A DNA stretch of 50,182 bases from a virus: positions 1 through 50,182 of the IMG/VR virus record IMGVR_UViG_3300046318_000184. One strand, written 5' to 3'. The translations under genes and the position numbers were made by a program. Under the pieces are notes generated by a model. The model was not told the DNA's origin and did not search any database. It saw only the letters and a program-made list of their open reading frames with translations. Below are positions 30,303 through 38,903 of this stretch, in pieces (the stretch's first letter is position 1; the number at the start of each line of letters is the position of its first letter).

Positions 30303-30841
30303 AAAAGTCTACCATCCAAGTCATCGTCTAGCTGCGCCGCCTCTGCAGCCGCAATAGCTTCCAGTTCCTTACGAAGCTTCTTCTCCGCAATCACAGATTT
30401 ATAGGCATTTACAGCATTAGCACTTGTACGACTTCTCCAAGTAAATCCGCAGTCGGTACAGCTAACAAGCCTAACCGTGGTCCAACGACCACCATCGGGA
30501 TTATCGGCAATAACAGGTTCAAGCTTCTTAGCAGTAGCTCCACAGAAAAGACACTGAGGGTACCGGTCCCTACGGATCTCAGCCCCGTCAGCATTTACAG
30601 AAAGAGTGCGACGAATCTCATGCTCATCTTTGCCTCCCCAGATTCCCCAGATTTGACTATTCTCTAGTGCCCATTTGATGCAATCCTTGCGGACAGGGCA
30701 GAGGGCGCAGATGCTACGAGCAACTGCTTTTTCTTTAGGGTCCTCGGAAAAGAAAAACTCAATCTTTTCCATATTTTTACTTTTAGCGCACTCTGCATCA
30801 GACTGCCACTCCATGTCCTTGCTAGGAACCCATTCAACCAT
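30299..30841 (-). CDS. WhiB-family protein with C-terminal zinc ribbon
   Basis: The WhiB cluster cysteines are Cys18, Cys45, Cys48 and Cys54, followed by the turn GIWGGKDEHE (66-75). Unlike typical WhiBs of 80-120 residues, this one continues with a four-Cys ribbon (CLFC at 97-100 and CTDC at 128-131) and a Lys/Glu helical tail, for 180 residues in total. The ribbon could contact DNA or RNA polymerase. The start ATG overlaps the stop of the upstream 113-aa gene. It is the second WhiB in the window. Confidence 0.88.
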   Translation of the reverse strand: MVEWVPSKDMEWQSDAECAKSKNMEKIEFFFSEDPKEKAVARSICALCPVRKDCIKWALENSQIWGIWGGKDEHEIRRTLSVNADGAEIRRDRYPQCLFCGATAKKLEPVIADNPDGGRWTTVRLVSCTDCGFTWRSRTSANAVNAYKSVIAEKKLRKELEAIAAAEAAQLDDDLDGRLF

Positions 30842-31175
30842 CAAGCTCTACCCACGTAATTTCTAGTATGTCGTCAACGATGTCGCCAGAATCAGTTTCT
30901 CCAAACTCATCACAAACCGTGAGAAAGATCTCACCATCAATGTACCCACCATAACCGTGAGTAACCAATCCAGCATCTGCCAGCTGATAGCCCTCACCAA
31001 GAGATATAGCTATACCATCCCTCTGCAGCGAAGACGCTAGAGCACGCTTAACAACGTCAATTTCAACGTCAACATGCTCAAATGTGTAGAACATGATTGA
31101 AGAAGGTCTGAAGGGGACAAACCCTTCTCCAGACCATTCCACCCATAGGCCCTCGCCTACTCTAGAATCCTTCAA
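30834..31175 (-). CDS. Hypothetical protein, 113 aa (TTG start)
   Basis: Translation starts at a TTG preceded by CAGGAG, a strong ribosome binding site. The sequence is a mixed alpha/beta fold with an acidic end (DIVDDILEITWVELDG), without recognisable motifs. Its stop overlaps the WhiB start. A TAGAAT -10 at 31,198-31,203 (minus) lies about 23 bases upstream, so it is the first gene of a two-gene leftward unit. Confidence 0.65.
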   Translation of the reverse strand: MKDSRVGEGLWVEWSGEGFVPFRPSSIMFYTFEHVDVEIDVVKRALASSLQRDGIAISLGEGYQLADAGLVTHGYGGYIDGEIFLTVCDEFGETDSGDIVDDILEITWVELDG

Positions 31176-31197
31176 TTCACACTCCTGATATACCTCT

Positions 31198-31203
31198 ATT
31201 CTA
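31198..31203 (-). promoter_or_regulatory. -10 element for the 113-aa/WhiB unit
   Basis: TAGAAT on the minus strand, preceded by TTG and about 23 bases from the TTG start codon. A TTGTAA lies 19 bp upstream as a possible -35. Confidence 0.4.
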
Positions 31204-31277
31204 CAAGTTTAGCTGTTTATAATTACAATAAAACAGGTCCGTAAAATTAAAATATAGGAGATTATAGGGGGTGGATT

Positions 31278-31310
31278 TTCGTAGTAAAATTGCCTTATAC
31301 GAACTACGAA
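31278..31310 (+). promoter_or_regulatory. Inverted repeat around a rightward promoter
   Basis: TTCGTAG (31,278-31,284) and CTACGAA (31,304-31,310) are perfect 7-bp arms flanking an AT-rich 19-bp centre that includes TAAAAT and TTATAC, either of which could serve as a -10. It precedes the gene at 31,323 and is a likely operator. Confidence 0.45.
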
Positions 31311-31322
31311 TAGGAATCAAAG

Positions 31323-31490
31323 ATGCCAGACAACAGTGAACTTTACAACAACGTTTTAGCAGTTACCCGTGACCAGCTAAGCAAGTCTATGGGACTAAAT
31401 GCAGAGCTAGAAGCAATGCTCATGGCTGAGCGCAAGAAGGTTGCTGAACTAGAAAAGCAGCTTGAAGAGTCTAAAAAAGAAAAGAAGTAG
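31323..31490 (+). CDS. Small coiled-coil protein, 55 aa
   Basis: The frame begins MPDNSELYNNVLAVTRDQLS and ends in a Lys/Glu coiled coil (ERKKVAELEKQLEESKKEKK). AGGAA lies ahead of the ATG at a usable distance. It is followed by the next gene two bases after its stop. The size and helical content suggest a small oligomerisation or accessory protein. Confidence 0.6.
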   Translation: MPDNSELYNNVLAVTRDQLSKSMGLNAELEAMLMAERKKVAELEKQLEESKKEKK

Positions 31491-31492
31491 TC

Positions 31493-31963
31493 ATGTACGA
31501 AGTTAAAGATGGTGCCAGAACCTTACAGTTCAATGGCACCCTTCTAGGTAAATCTACTTCATGGCGCAGAGGCTCGACTCGATGGATTGAGTTTGAGCTT
31601 TACAAAACTGAAAGTGGCTCATATATCCTATCTAGGATTGGAGTCTCTACAGTATTCCACGGAGCCGCATGCTCACTTGTGAAGCGATACGGACTTAGCG
31701 AAGCACACTACTCCTCGCTAAGGAACGACGCTATCCCTTGTGAGGAATGCGGTCCAACCGAAGAAGCAGATCTGATCTTCCCAGAGAAGCACCGCTACTG
31801 GGCACAGGTCTCGGATGAGCCGGAAGCAGTTTTAGATGCTCTATACAAGTTTGATGATGGCGGCGCACGCTACCTCACCAATGTCGCTCAGCGGCTACTA
31901 GAGGCTGCTGCAGACAAAGATAAATCGATTGACTCCATCTACAGAGTTGAAGTTATTCCATAG
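31493..31963 (+). CDS. Hypothetical protein, 156 aa
   Basis: The sequence YILSRIGVSTVFHGAACSLVKRYGL, followed by CEECGP, occurs in many actinophage and actinobacterial mobile-element proteins of unknown role. The two Cys of CEEC could bind metal with the upstream Cys and His. It begins two bases after the 55-aa gene, so the two are co-translated. No function is assigned. Confidence 0.65.
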   Translation: MYEVKDGARTLQFNGTLLGKSTSWRRGSTRWIEFELYKTESGSYILSRIGVSTVFHGAACSLVKRYGLSEAHYSSLRNDAIPCEECGPTEEADLIFPEKHRYWAQVSDEPEAVLDALYKFDDGGARYLTNVAQRLLEAAADKDKSIDSIYRVEVIP

Positions 31964-31981
31964 TCATGATAAGGTGTGCTT

Positions 31982-32239
31982 ATGAATGAAGAAACCCCTC
32001 TACCAGATAACACACCTCCGGCTAATTTTCCAACAATCACTAATCTAGAGATGGCCGCAACAGACCTTCACGAGATGTTCCTATCCCTGCTTTGGGCTGG
32101 CTTCACCGAGAAACAGGCCTTACATATCGTAGGTATGTCAGTTGCTGGCGGTATGCTGTCACCATATATCTCAAACAGCCGTGAAAACAAGGACTATGTA
32201 GATAACATGGATCTTGACGACGACGAAGACAACTTTTAA
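31982..32239 (+). CDS. Hypothetical protein, 85 aa
   Basis: The ATG at 31,982 is preceded by AAGG eight bases upstream and is preferred over an in-frame GTG two codons earlier. The middle has a helical hairpin (LEMAATDLHEMFLSLLWAGF, EKQALHIVGMSVAGGML) and the end is strongly acidic (DNMDLDDDEDNF). It lies just before the DNA polymerase promoter. The function is unknown. Confidence 0.6.
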   Translation: MNEETPLPDNTPPANFPTITNLEMAATDLHEMFLSLLWAGFTEKQALHIVGMSVAGGMLSPYISNSRENKDYVDNMDLDDDEDNF

Positions 32240-32245
32240 ATAGTA

Positions 32246-32274
32246 TTGATTTAGCACACTAGGTGTGTTACCAT
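32246..32274 (+). promoter_or_regulatory. Promoter of the DNA polymerase operon with embedded palindrome
   Basis: TTGATT (32,246-32,251), a 17-bp spacer and TACCAT (32,269-32,274). The spacer contains CACAC-TAG-GTGTG and the string TAGCACACTAGG, similar to the CCTAGG motif of the primase-helicase promoter. The leader continues AAAGACAAACGACAAAAGGA. Confidence 0.6.
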
Positions 32275-32303
32275 TACAAAGACAAACGACAAAAGGATTA
32301 GAT

Positions 32304-34121
32304 ATGACATCCGGCTTATCTGACGTAAAACTAAATCTAGTTAATAGCGTCAAAACCGCTGAAGAGTTTATTAGCTGGTTAGGCGAACGCCGCCCATTCA
32401 ATGCGATCGCTATCGATACCGAAACAGGAGAGCTGCCAGGCAACCCGCGTGACCACGCACTATCGCCTTGGCACGGACGCTTACGTCTCGTTCAGGTTGG
32501 AGATGGACAGACCGGCTGGTCAATTCCCTGGGATGAGTGGAACGGTGTATTCTATGAAGCAATGAGCAAGTTTGATGGCCTCATCGTTTGCCACAACATA
32601 GCCTTCGAAGCACGCTGGTTTGATGTACAGTCCCGCTGGGATATGCCCTGGCACCGTGCGCACGACACCATGATTATGGCTCAGCTCATTGACCCACTGG
32701 GTTCAGGTGCACTGAAGCGTCTTACCGCAAGGTATGTTGATGCTCAGGCTGCCCAGCTCCAGTCAGTACTAGATCAGGAGCTAGCTAAAAATGGTTGGAC
32801 CTGGGGAACCGTGCCGGTAAACTTCGAACCTTACTGGGCCTATGGTGCTCTTGACACCGTCCTAACTATGCGCCTATTCGAGCAGTTCTGGGAGAAGTGT
32901 GGACCAGGTCAGCCATACTCTCAAGCGTATGAGCTCGAGATGGCCGCCCGCAAGATTGTCACCCGTATGGAGATCAATGGGGCTAGACTCGACCTAGACT
33001 ACTCTCAGAAGAAGTATGACGAGTTAGTAAACTACACCGAACAGGTCAAGGAGTGGGGCAAGTCTCACTACGGCATGTCCATCACCAGTAACATCCAGCT
33101 AGTCAAAATCTTTGAAAGCCTCGGAGCCGAAATCACAGAGTTCACTCCATCGGGCCAGAAGTCTGCCTCCGCTGATCAGCTAAAACTATTCCTGCAGGAT
33201 GGTAACGCAGAGATCAAGCAACTAGCCGACGTCGTTCTCAAGCAGAGAAAAGCGGACAAGCTGGCTAACACCTACTTCAAGAACTTCATCAATGACAACG
33301 TGAACGGCTTTGTCCACCCATCAGTCAAGACAATGGGTGCCCGCACGGGACGTATGTCGATTCAAAACCCTGCACTGCAGACTCTTCCAAAGGGAGACGA
33401 CACAGTACGTCGCGCGTTCTTGCCTAAGGATGATGACCACGTAATTATCACCTCGGACCTCGACCAGGTTGAGTTCCGTATGTTCGCGTCCCTATCTAAG
33501 GACCCAAACCTAATCAACCTGTTCAACCTCGCAGACGCTACCGGCTCTGACCCATTCACCGAAATCGGCCGTGAGATCTACCAAGACCCAACAATGCAAA
33601 AGTCAGACAAGCGTCGTGGACTTATCAAGGGTGTAGTCTATGGTCGTCTCTATGGAGCAGGTGTAGAGAAGCAGGCTGTTACCGCAGGTGTGGCTAAAGA
33701 CCAGATGCAAGCCGTATCGGATGCTTTCGACCTACGATTCCCAGGCATGACCCTGTTCCAGAAGCAGGTTGAAGACGTAGGTATGCGTCGACTTCGTGCA
33801 GAGGGTCAGGGTTATGTAAATACCTGGACCGGACGCCGCCTACCTTGTGACGAAGACCGCGTCTACACTCTAGTAAACTACCTAATCCAAGGAGGTGCCG
33901 CAGAAGTGTTTAAGTCAAACCTAATCAAACTAGATAAGGCAGATCTAACTGAACTACTTATTGTGCCCGTACATGACGAAATCGTACTAAACGCGCCTCG
34001 CGAAGATGCCGCCGAAATCCAGCAGATTGTACGCGAATGTATGACCACCCGAGAAGGCTGGTCAGTACCACTAACCGCTGACGTTGACGGACCTCTAGAG
34101 AACTGGGGAGCAAAATACTAA
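32304..34121 (+). CDS. polA: Family A DNA polymerase (DNA polymerase I)
   Basis: The 605-residue protein has the proofreading exonuclease motifs AIDTETGE (Asp38 and Glu40), CHNIAFEARWF and HDTMIMAQL, then the polymerase motifs A (SDLDQVEFRMFA), B (KRRGLIKGVVYGRLYGAG) and C (VPVHDEIVL). No 5'-nuclease domain is present, as is usual for phage replicative polymerases such as T7 gp5. The start at 32,304 follows AAAGGA; longer in-frame starts fall within the promoter. It is the phage replicase, in an operon with the RuvC-like nuclease. Confidence 0.95.
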   Translation: MTSGLSDVKLNLVNSVKTAEEFISWLGERRPFNAIAIDTETGELPGNPRDHALSPWHGRLRLVQVGDGQTGWSIPWDEWNGVFYEAMSKFDGLIVCHNIAFEARWFDVQSRWDMPWHRAHDTMIMAQLIDPLGSGALKRLTARYVDAQAAQLQSVLDQELAKNGWTWGTVPVNFEPYWAYGALDTVLTMRLFEQFWEKCGPGQPYSQAYELEMAARKIVTRMEINGARLDLDYSQKKYDELVNYTEQVKEWGKSHYGMSITSNIQLVKIFESLGAEITEFTPSGQKSASADQLKLFLQDGNAEIKQLADVVLKQRKADKLANTYFKNFINDNVNGFVHPSVKTMGARTGRMSIQNPALQTLPKGDDTVRRAFLPKDDDHVIITSDLDQVEFRMFASLSKDPNLINLFNLADATGSDPFTEIGREIYQDPTMQKSDKRRGLIKGVVYGRLYGAGVEKQAVTAGVAKDQMQAVSDAFDLRFPGMTLFQKQVEDVGMRRLRAEGQGYVNTWTGRRLPCDEDRVYTLVNYLIQGGAAEVFKSNLIKLDKADLTELLIVPVHDEIVLNAPREDAAEIQQIVRECMTTREGWSVPLTADVDGPLENWGAKY

Positions 34122-34585
34122 TGCGACACATTTTAGCAGTAGACCCAGGAAAGGCCACTGGCATGTGCTACTTCACATGGGACGGCACCGAAGACCCGAT
34201 CATGCTTTGGTCGGGAGAGTATCAGCAGCACGAGTACGCCCAACCGATTCGAGACGCTTTCCGCTTCTCACAATCGCAGGGTGCGAAACTCGAGGTCGTC
34301 TGTGAGAGATTCACTATTAACGCTCAGACCGTGCGCAACTCCCAGGCTCCGTTCTCGCTAGAGCAGATTGGAATCCTAAAGCAGATTATGATGGACCATG
34401 GCAGACAGCCAGATGACATCTACTTCCAATCTCCAGCAGACGCAAAAGCAATGTTCACCAATGAAAAGATTAAAACCCTCGAGTATTGGCACCGCGGAGG
34501 CGAGGGACACGCACTTGACAGCATCCGACATGGCCTGCTAAGATTGGTCAAAAGCGGTTGGAAACCGTTAAAACTTCTAAAATAA
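34121..34585 (+). CDS. RuvC-like Holliday-junction nuclease
   Basis: The 154-residue protein has the RNase H-fold acid residues expected of RuvC: AVDPGKATG (Asp8), VVCERF (Glu near residue 62) and the C-terminal GHALDSIRH pair. RuvC proteins cut four-way junctions and branched DNA formed in replication and recombination. Phage versions also debranch DNA before packaging. Its start overlaps the polymerase stop (TAATG). Confidence 0.83.
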   Translation: MRHILAVDPGKATGMCYFTWDGTEDPIMLWSGEYQQHEYAQPIRDAFRFSQSQGAKLEVVCERFTINAQTVRNSQAPFSLEQIGILKQIMMDHGRQPDDIYFQSPADAKAMFTNEKIKTLEYWHRGGEGHALDSIRHGLLRLVKSGWKPLKLLK

Positions 34586-34664
34586 TTGAGATACTATAGC
34601 TTTTTGCTAATAATATTTCCTAAAATGTGATAGTATCTATTTAGAGACGAAAGGAAACAACAAC
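34586..34664 (+). promoter_or_regulatory. Promoter region of the helicase-recombination operon
   Basis: The 79-bp AT-rich gap contains an extended -10 (TGA-TAGTAT) followed by a leader with AAAGGA before the ATG. A TTGAGA upstream may serve a second, weaker promoter. No gene is seen. Confidence 0.5.
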
Positions 34665-36476
34665 ATGGCAGTAGGAGTAGAGCTGGACGAAACCGGCAAA
34701 TACATCCTCATTAACGCTGACTGGCGTTATAAAGAACTTTGCAAAAGCCTACCTGGCTCGTCTTATGACGGAAAATCCCAGATGTGGAGAGTTCCAACAT
34801 CTTGGACCTCTTGCTTAGCGCTACGCTCAACGTTCAAAGAAGACCTAGTTCTAGGCGACTCCCTGACCGCATGGGCCACCGCAGAACGCACTAACCGAGT
34901 AGATCCAAGTAACGCTCTGCGCGATCTAGAGATTTTACCAGACGGAGAAGGTGACGAGGACTTGTTCCCACACCAGCGAGCTGGCGTCAAATACCTAGCA
35001 ACCGCACGTCGTGCACTGCTAGCTGACGAACCAGGTCTAGGTAAGACTGCCCAGGCTATCCGAGCACTCAAAAAGCTGCAAGAAGACTCTCAGGACGCAT
35101 TCCCTGCCCTGATCGTATGCCCTAACACTTTGAAGAAGAACTGGAAGCGCGAGTTCGAGAAGTGGTGGCCAGGAGTTACCGTTCAGGTAATCAAGGGCAC
35201 CGCAACTCAGCGTCGCAAGCAGTTCGAAGAAGAGGCTGACGTCTACGTAATCAACTGGGAATCCCTACGCTCACACTCTCGACTAGCGTCTTATGGCTCT
35301 ATTGCACTAGCACGATGCTCAGCTTGTGGTGGACTAGACGACCGTGTAACCGAGACTCGCTGTGAAGTTCACCAGCGTGAGCTTAACCGCATCGATTTCA
35401 AGGCTGTTGTGGCTGACGAGATGCACCGCTCAAAGGACCCTAAATCTAAGCAGAGCCGCGCGCTTTGGGCGGCTACTGGAGACGCAGACGTTCGATTTGC
35501 GTTGACCGGAACCCCTGTAGCAAATGACGTACTTGACATGTGGGCAATTTTGCACTGGCTATCGCCAGAAGAGTGGCCTAGCAAGACCAAGTGGATCGAC
35601 CGCATGGTAAACACTATGCTTAATGCTTTTGGTGGCATGATGGTTTTAGGACTAAAGCCACATATGGAAGCAGAGTTCCACGCTACTGTGAACCCACGTA
35701 TGCGCCGCATGCTAAAGTCACGCGTACTTCCTTGGCTACCTGAGATGATGTTCGAACGTCGTGACGTCGAGATGTCAGCAAAGCAGGCAAAAGCCTACAA
35801 AGACATGCGCGACAACATGATTGCAGAACTTGAGGGTGGCGGTGGAGCTGTAGTAGCACCAAGCGTTCTAACCCAGACAACCCGTCTACACCAGTTTGCC
35901 AGCTCGTTCGCTGAGATTACCGTAGATGAAACTACTGGAGAAGAGGTTGTGCTATTAGCAGAGCCATCGTGTAAGGTAGATGCTCTAATGGATGATATCA
36001 AGAGCGGCGACTTTGGAGACGACTCAGTGGCAGTAGCCGCTGTGTCCCGTCAGCTAATCGAACTTCTTAGTACACGTTTGACTAAGGAAGGAATCGCTCA
36101 CGGCTTAATCACCGGTGCTCAGAACGAGGACCAGCGTCAGAAGGCCATTGACGACTTCCAGTCAGGTAAGACTAAGTGGATTCTGTTTACTGTCCAAGCT
36201 GGTGGTGTTGGTGTTACCCTCACTACCGGACGTCGACTAGTAATGCTCCAGCGTCCGTGGTCGCTAGTTGACCACAAACAAGCTCTAGACCGTATTCACC
36301 GAATCGGCTCTGAGATCCACGACTCCGTGATTATCATGGACTACGTGACCGAAGGCACCATCGAAGAACGAGTTCTTCAGGTGCTAGAAACAAAGGCAGA
36401 TAACTTCGAGCAGATTGTCAAAGATAAAGATAAGCTACTCGAGTTGCTAAAAGACGATAAGGCTGGTAAGCTCTAA
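34665..36476 (+). CDS. SNF2/superfamily 2 helicase
   Basis: The 603-residue protein has an N-terminal HARP-like segment (YKELCKSLPGSSYDGKSQMW), then motifs I (DEPGLGKT, residues 121-128), II (ADEMH), III (LTGTP) and, in the C-terminal domain, VQAGGVGVTLT and QALDRIHRIGS (motifs V-VI). A Cys cluster (CSACGG, then CEVH) is inserted before motif II and may bind zinc. SNF2-type translocases of this kind are common in phage replication clusters and remodel forks or protein-DNA complexes. It starts an operon of recombination genes. Confidence 0.92.
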   Translation: MAVGVELDETGKYILINADWRYKELCKSLPGSSYDGKSQMWRVPTSWTSCLALRSTFKEDLVLGDSLTAWATAERTNRVDPSNALRDLEILPDGEGDEDLFPHQRAGVKYLATARRALLADEPGLGKTAQAIRALKKLQEDSQDAFPALIVCPNTLKKNWKREFEKWWPGVTVQVIKGTATQRRKQFEEEADVYVINWESLRSHSRLASYGSIALARCSACGGLDDRVTETRCEVHQRELNRIDFKAVVADEMHRSKDPKSKQSRALWAATGDADVRFALTGTPVANDVLDMWAILHWLSPEEWPSKTKWIDRMVNTMLNAFGGMMVLGLKPHMEAEFHATVNPRMRRMLKSRVLPWLPEMMFERRDVEMSAKQAKAYKDMRDNMIAELEGGGGAVVAPSVLTQTTRLHQFASSFAEITVDETTGEEVVLLAEPSCKVDALMDDIKSGDFGDDSVAVAAVSRQLIELLSTRLTKEGIAHGLITGAQNEDQRQKAIDDFQSGKTKWILFTVQAGGVGVTLTTGRRLVMLQRPWSLVDHKQALDRIHRIGSEIHDSVIIMDYVTEGTIEERVLQVLETKADNFEQIVKDKDKLLELLKDDKAGKL

Positions 36477-36478
36477 AT

Positions 36479-37444
36479 ATGAACGACGAAACGACACCAG
36501 AAGTAAAAACACCTTACACACTTTCCAACTCGGAAATCCAGGTGTTCAAGGATTGCCGACGCAAGTGGTGGCTTAACTACTACCGACGTCTACAGCCAAA
36601 GCAGACCCAGTTTACTGGAGCACTTGCACTTGGCTCCCGTATCCACGAGGCCCTAGACCGCTACTACTCGTCTGATGGCGAGATCGGTTTGCTAGAGGCT
36701 CACGCTACGCTGGTAGCCGAAGATATGGCTAAGCTAGTTGCCGACTACCGAGACACCACAGACCTAGAGTCTGAGGCAGAGCTAGGCCGCATCATGCTTG
36801 AAGGCTACCTAGAGTGGATGGATGAAGAAGGTATTGACTCTAACCTAGAGAAGATCTCCAATGAGGAAATCATTACCATGCCACTATTCGATGGCGAAGT
36901 TATTCTTCAGGGTAAGCTCGATATGCGAGTCCGCCGCAAGAACGATGGCGTCCGCATGTTCCGTGACTTTAAGACTGTTGGTGGTTCGTTCGCGGACTTC
37001 GCTAACCAGGCTCAGATGAACGAGCAGATCCTCACCTACATGCTTCTGGAGTCTGCACAGAACAAGGAGCCAGGCGAGCGTTCCGAGGGTGGTATCTTTA
37101 CCATGCTTAAAAAGGTAAAGCGTACAGCTAACGCACGCCCTCCATTCTACGAACAAATTGAAGTTCGTCACAATATTTTCACAATGCGCTCGTTTTGGCA
37201 GCGTATTCATGGTACTATTAGTGATCTGATGAACGTCAAGAAATCTCTTGATGCAGGATCAGACCCAAACTTTGTGGCTTACCCAAGCCCAAGCAAAGAC
37301 TGCAAATGGAAGTGTCAGTTCTACACTATCTGTCCGATGATTGACGACGGTAGTGCAGCTGAGGCGGCTATTGAGCAGCTGTATGAGGTATCCGACCCAT
37401 ACGGTTACTACGGTAAAGACGAAGAGAAGAAAGGAACAGAGTAA
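36479..37444 (+). CDS. PD-(D/E)XK exonuclease, Cas4/RecB-like
   Basis: The 321-residue protein has LSNSEIQVFKDCRRKWWLNY near the N-terminus, the catalytic GKLDMRVR-x-FRDFKT core (Asp and Lys), and a C-terminal Cys cluster (CKWKCQFYTIC) that with the N-terminal Cys could bind [4Fe-4S], as in Cas4 and AddB. It is not next to any CRISPR array. In phages it acts in recombination or DNA end processing. It starts two bases after the helicase stop. Confidence 0.88.
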   Translation: MNDETTPEVKTPYTLSNSEIQVFKDCRRKWWLNYYRRLQPKQTQFTGALALGSRIHEALDRYYSSDGEIGLLEAHATLVAEDMAKLVADYRDTTDLESEAELGRIMLEGYLEWMDEEGIDSNLEKISNEEIITMPLFDGEVILQGKLDMRVRRKNDGVRMFRDFKTVGGSFADFANQAQMNEQILTYMLLESAQNKEPGERSEGGIFTMLKKVKRTANARPPFYEQIEVRHNIFTMRSFWQRIHGTISDLMNVKKSLDAGSDPNFVAYPSPSKDCKWKCQFYTICPMIDDGSAAEAAIEQLYEVSDPYGYYGKDEEKKGTE

Positions 37445-37446
37445 GC

Positions 37447-38220
37447 ATGTCAGATGTACAGCGTTCTCTAACCCTTATGGTCTATGGCGAGTCTAAGGTT
37501 GGTAAATCAACCTTTGCTGTCACAGCTCCATATCCCCGACTAATGCTAGACGTGGAAGGCGGCCACCGCTTCCTCCCAATCAACGTCCGGTATTGGGACC
37601 CAATGCGCGAGGAGCCACCAGTGGCCGATGGTACATGGGACACAGTAGTTGTGCAGGTTCGCGACTACGATGTTGTTCTGAAGGCATTCCAGTGGCTTCA
37701 GAGCGGCAAGCACCAGTTCAAGTCACTTATCATTGACTCCATCTCGGAGCTTCAGGTTAAGTGCATGGACAACATCGCTGGCACAGAGCAGATGAAGATG
37801 CAGCAGTGGGGCGAACTACTTCGCCACATGGGTGCGCTTTTACGCGACCTACGCGACCTAACGATGCATCCAACTCAGCCTCTTGAGGCAGTTGTGCTCA
37901 CCGCTATGGCTAAGCGTGGTCAGGATGACCTCATGCACCCTTACCTACAGGGTCAGCTTGCAGTTCAGGCTCCGTACTTCTATGACGTACTTGGATACAT
38001 CTCTAACGAGATGATTCCAAACCCAGACCCAACTCAACTGCCTTACCGTGCACGTCGTATGTATGTGGAGCGTACCGACAAGGTAGAAGCAGGCGAGCGT
38101 GTTCAAGGTCGACTTGGTTCGATCGTTGAGCAGGAAAATCTTGGTGTAGAGCGCATGCTCGACATCATCTTCGGTGAAAAGACCGAAACCAAAAAGAAGT
38201 CTACCCAGGCTTCGGCATAA
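37447..38220 (+). CDS. RecA-like ATPase (Sak4-type recombinase)
   Basis: The 257-residue protein has Walker A GESKVGKST (residues about 14-22) and Walker B LIIDSISEL, with the RecA-fold order and length of the Sak4 group. Sak4 anneals or exchanges DNA strands together with a single-strand-binding protein, and the SSB-like gene is next downstream. It starts two bases after the nuclease stop. Larger RecA features are missing, as usual for Sak4. Confidence 0.85.
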   Translation: MSDVQRSLTLMVYGESKVGKSTFAVTAPYPRLMLDVEGGHRFLPINVRYWDPMREEPPVADGTWDTVVVQVRDYDVVLKAFQWLQSGKHQFKSLIIDSISELQVKCMDNIAGTEQMKMQQWGELLRHMGALLRDLRDLTMHPTQPLEAVVLTAMAKRGQDDLMHPYLQGQLAVQAPYFYDVLGYISNEMIPNPDPTQLPYRARRMYVERTDKVEAGERVQGRLGSIVEQENLGVERMLDIIFGEKTETKKKSTQASA

Positions 38221-38251
38221 CCCCCTCTAGAATAGGAAAATAAGAAACATT

Positions 38252-38839
38252 ATGAGTTCTCTTAACTGGGCCGATTTAGTAAAAGACGCCGGCGAGGCCA
38301 CCGGCAATTTCGAACCACTGCCAGATGGTGACTACGACCTAAAGGTTGTAGAAGCACCAGCAGGTACCACAAGCACGGGTAAAACCATGTTTAAGCTGAA
38401 GGCACAGGTCGTTAGCGGCCCATACGCCAACCGCTTCATCTGGGACAACATCACCATCTCCCCTGAGAACAAGAATGCCCTAGGTATCTTCTTCTCGAAG
38501 ATGGCTGCACTTGGAATCCCACGTGAGTTCTTCACAAACAACAACCCTTCAAATGCGCAGATTGAGGCAAGCCTTCAGGGCCGTACGTTCCGCGCACAGA
38601 TCGGTTCTGAGCTCTACCAGGGCGCAAAGAAGAACAAGATCAGCCGCTACTACAGCGGTACCGGTGCTACCCCTACTGCACCAGCAACGCCATATGAGAT
38701 GCCAGCTCCGGCTGCTGTAGCTCCGGCTCCGGCTCCGGCTCCGGCTCCTGCCCCTGCGCCAGCTCCTGTAGCTGCTGCTCCGGCTCCAGCCCCTGCCCCG
38801 GCTCCGGCCCCTGCAGCACCAGCTGACGCTCCGTTCTAA
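38252..38839 (+). CDS. SSB-like single-strand DNA-binding protein with Ala-Pro tail
   Basis: The N-terminal 135 residues form a beta-rich domain (YDLKVVEAPAGTTSTGKTMF, NRFIWDNITISPENKNAL) like the DUF669-type phage single-strand DNA binders. Then comes an Ala-Pro linker of about 50 residues and the end ADAPF. This end resembles the acidic SSB tip (DDIPF in E. coli), which recruits repair and replication proteins. It follows the Sak4-like gene by 31 bases and probably acts with it. The DNA of the linker is a GCTCCG-type repeat and could expand or contract. Confidence 0.82.
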   Translation: MSSLNWADLVKDAGEATGNFEPLPDGDYDLKVVEAPAGTTSTGKTMFKLKAQVVSGPYANRFIWDNITISPENKNALGIFFSKMAALGIPREFFTNNNPSNAQIEASLQGRTFRAQIGSELYQGAKKNKISRYYSGTGATPTAPATPYEMPAPAAVAPAPAPAPAPAPAPAPVAAAPAPAPAPAPAPAAPADAPF

Positions 38840-38859
38840 CCCGAGACCGGAAGCAAATA

Positions 38860-38890
38860 GGGGGCATCGTGAAAACGGTGCCCCCTTACT
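38860..38890 (+). terminator. Terminator after the SSB-like gene
   Basis: GGGGGCATCGT pairs with ACGGTGCCCCC (one C-C mismatch) around GAAA. The downstream T-run is short, so termination may be partial. Confidence 0.6.
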
Positions 38891-38903
38891 CAAGGAAGAA
38901 AAT

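Noticed and set aside
36479-37444. CRISPR-associated Cas4
   Set aside because: The nuclease resembles Cas4/RecB, but no CRISPR array or other cas gene is in the window, and its neighbours are phage recombination genes.
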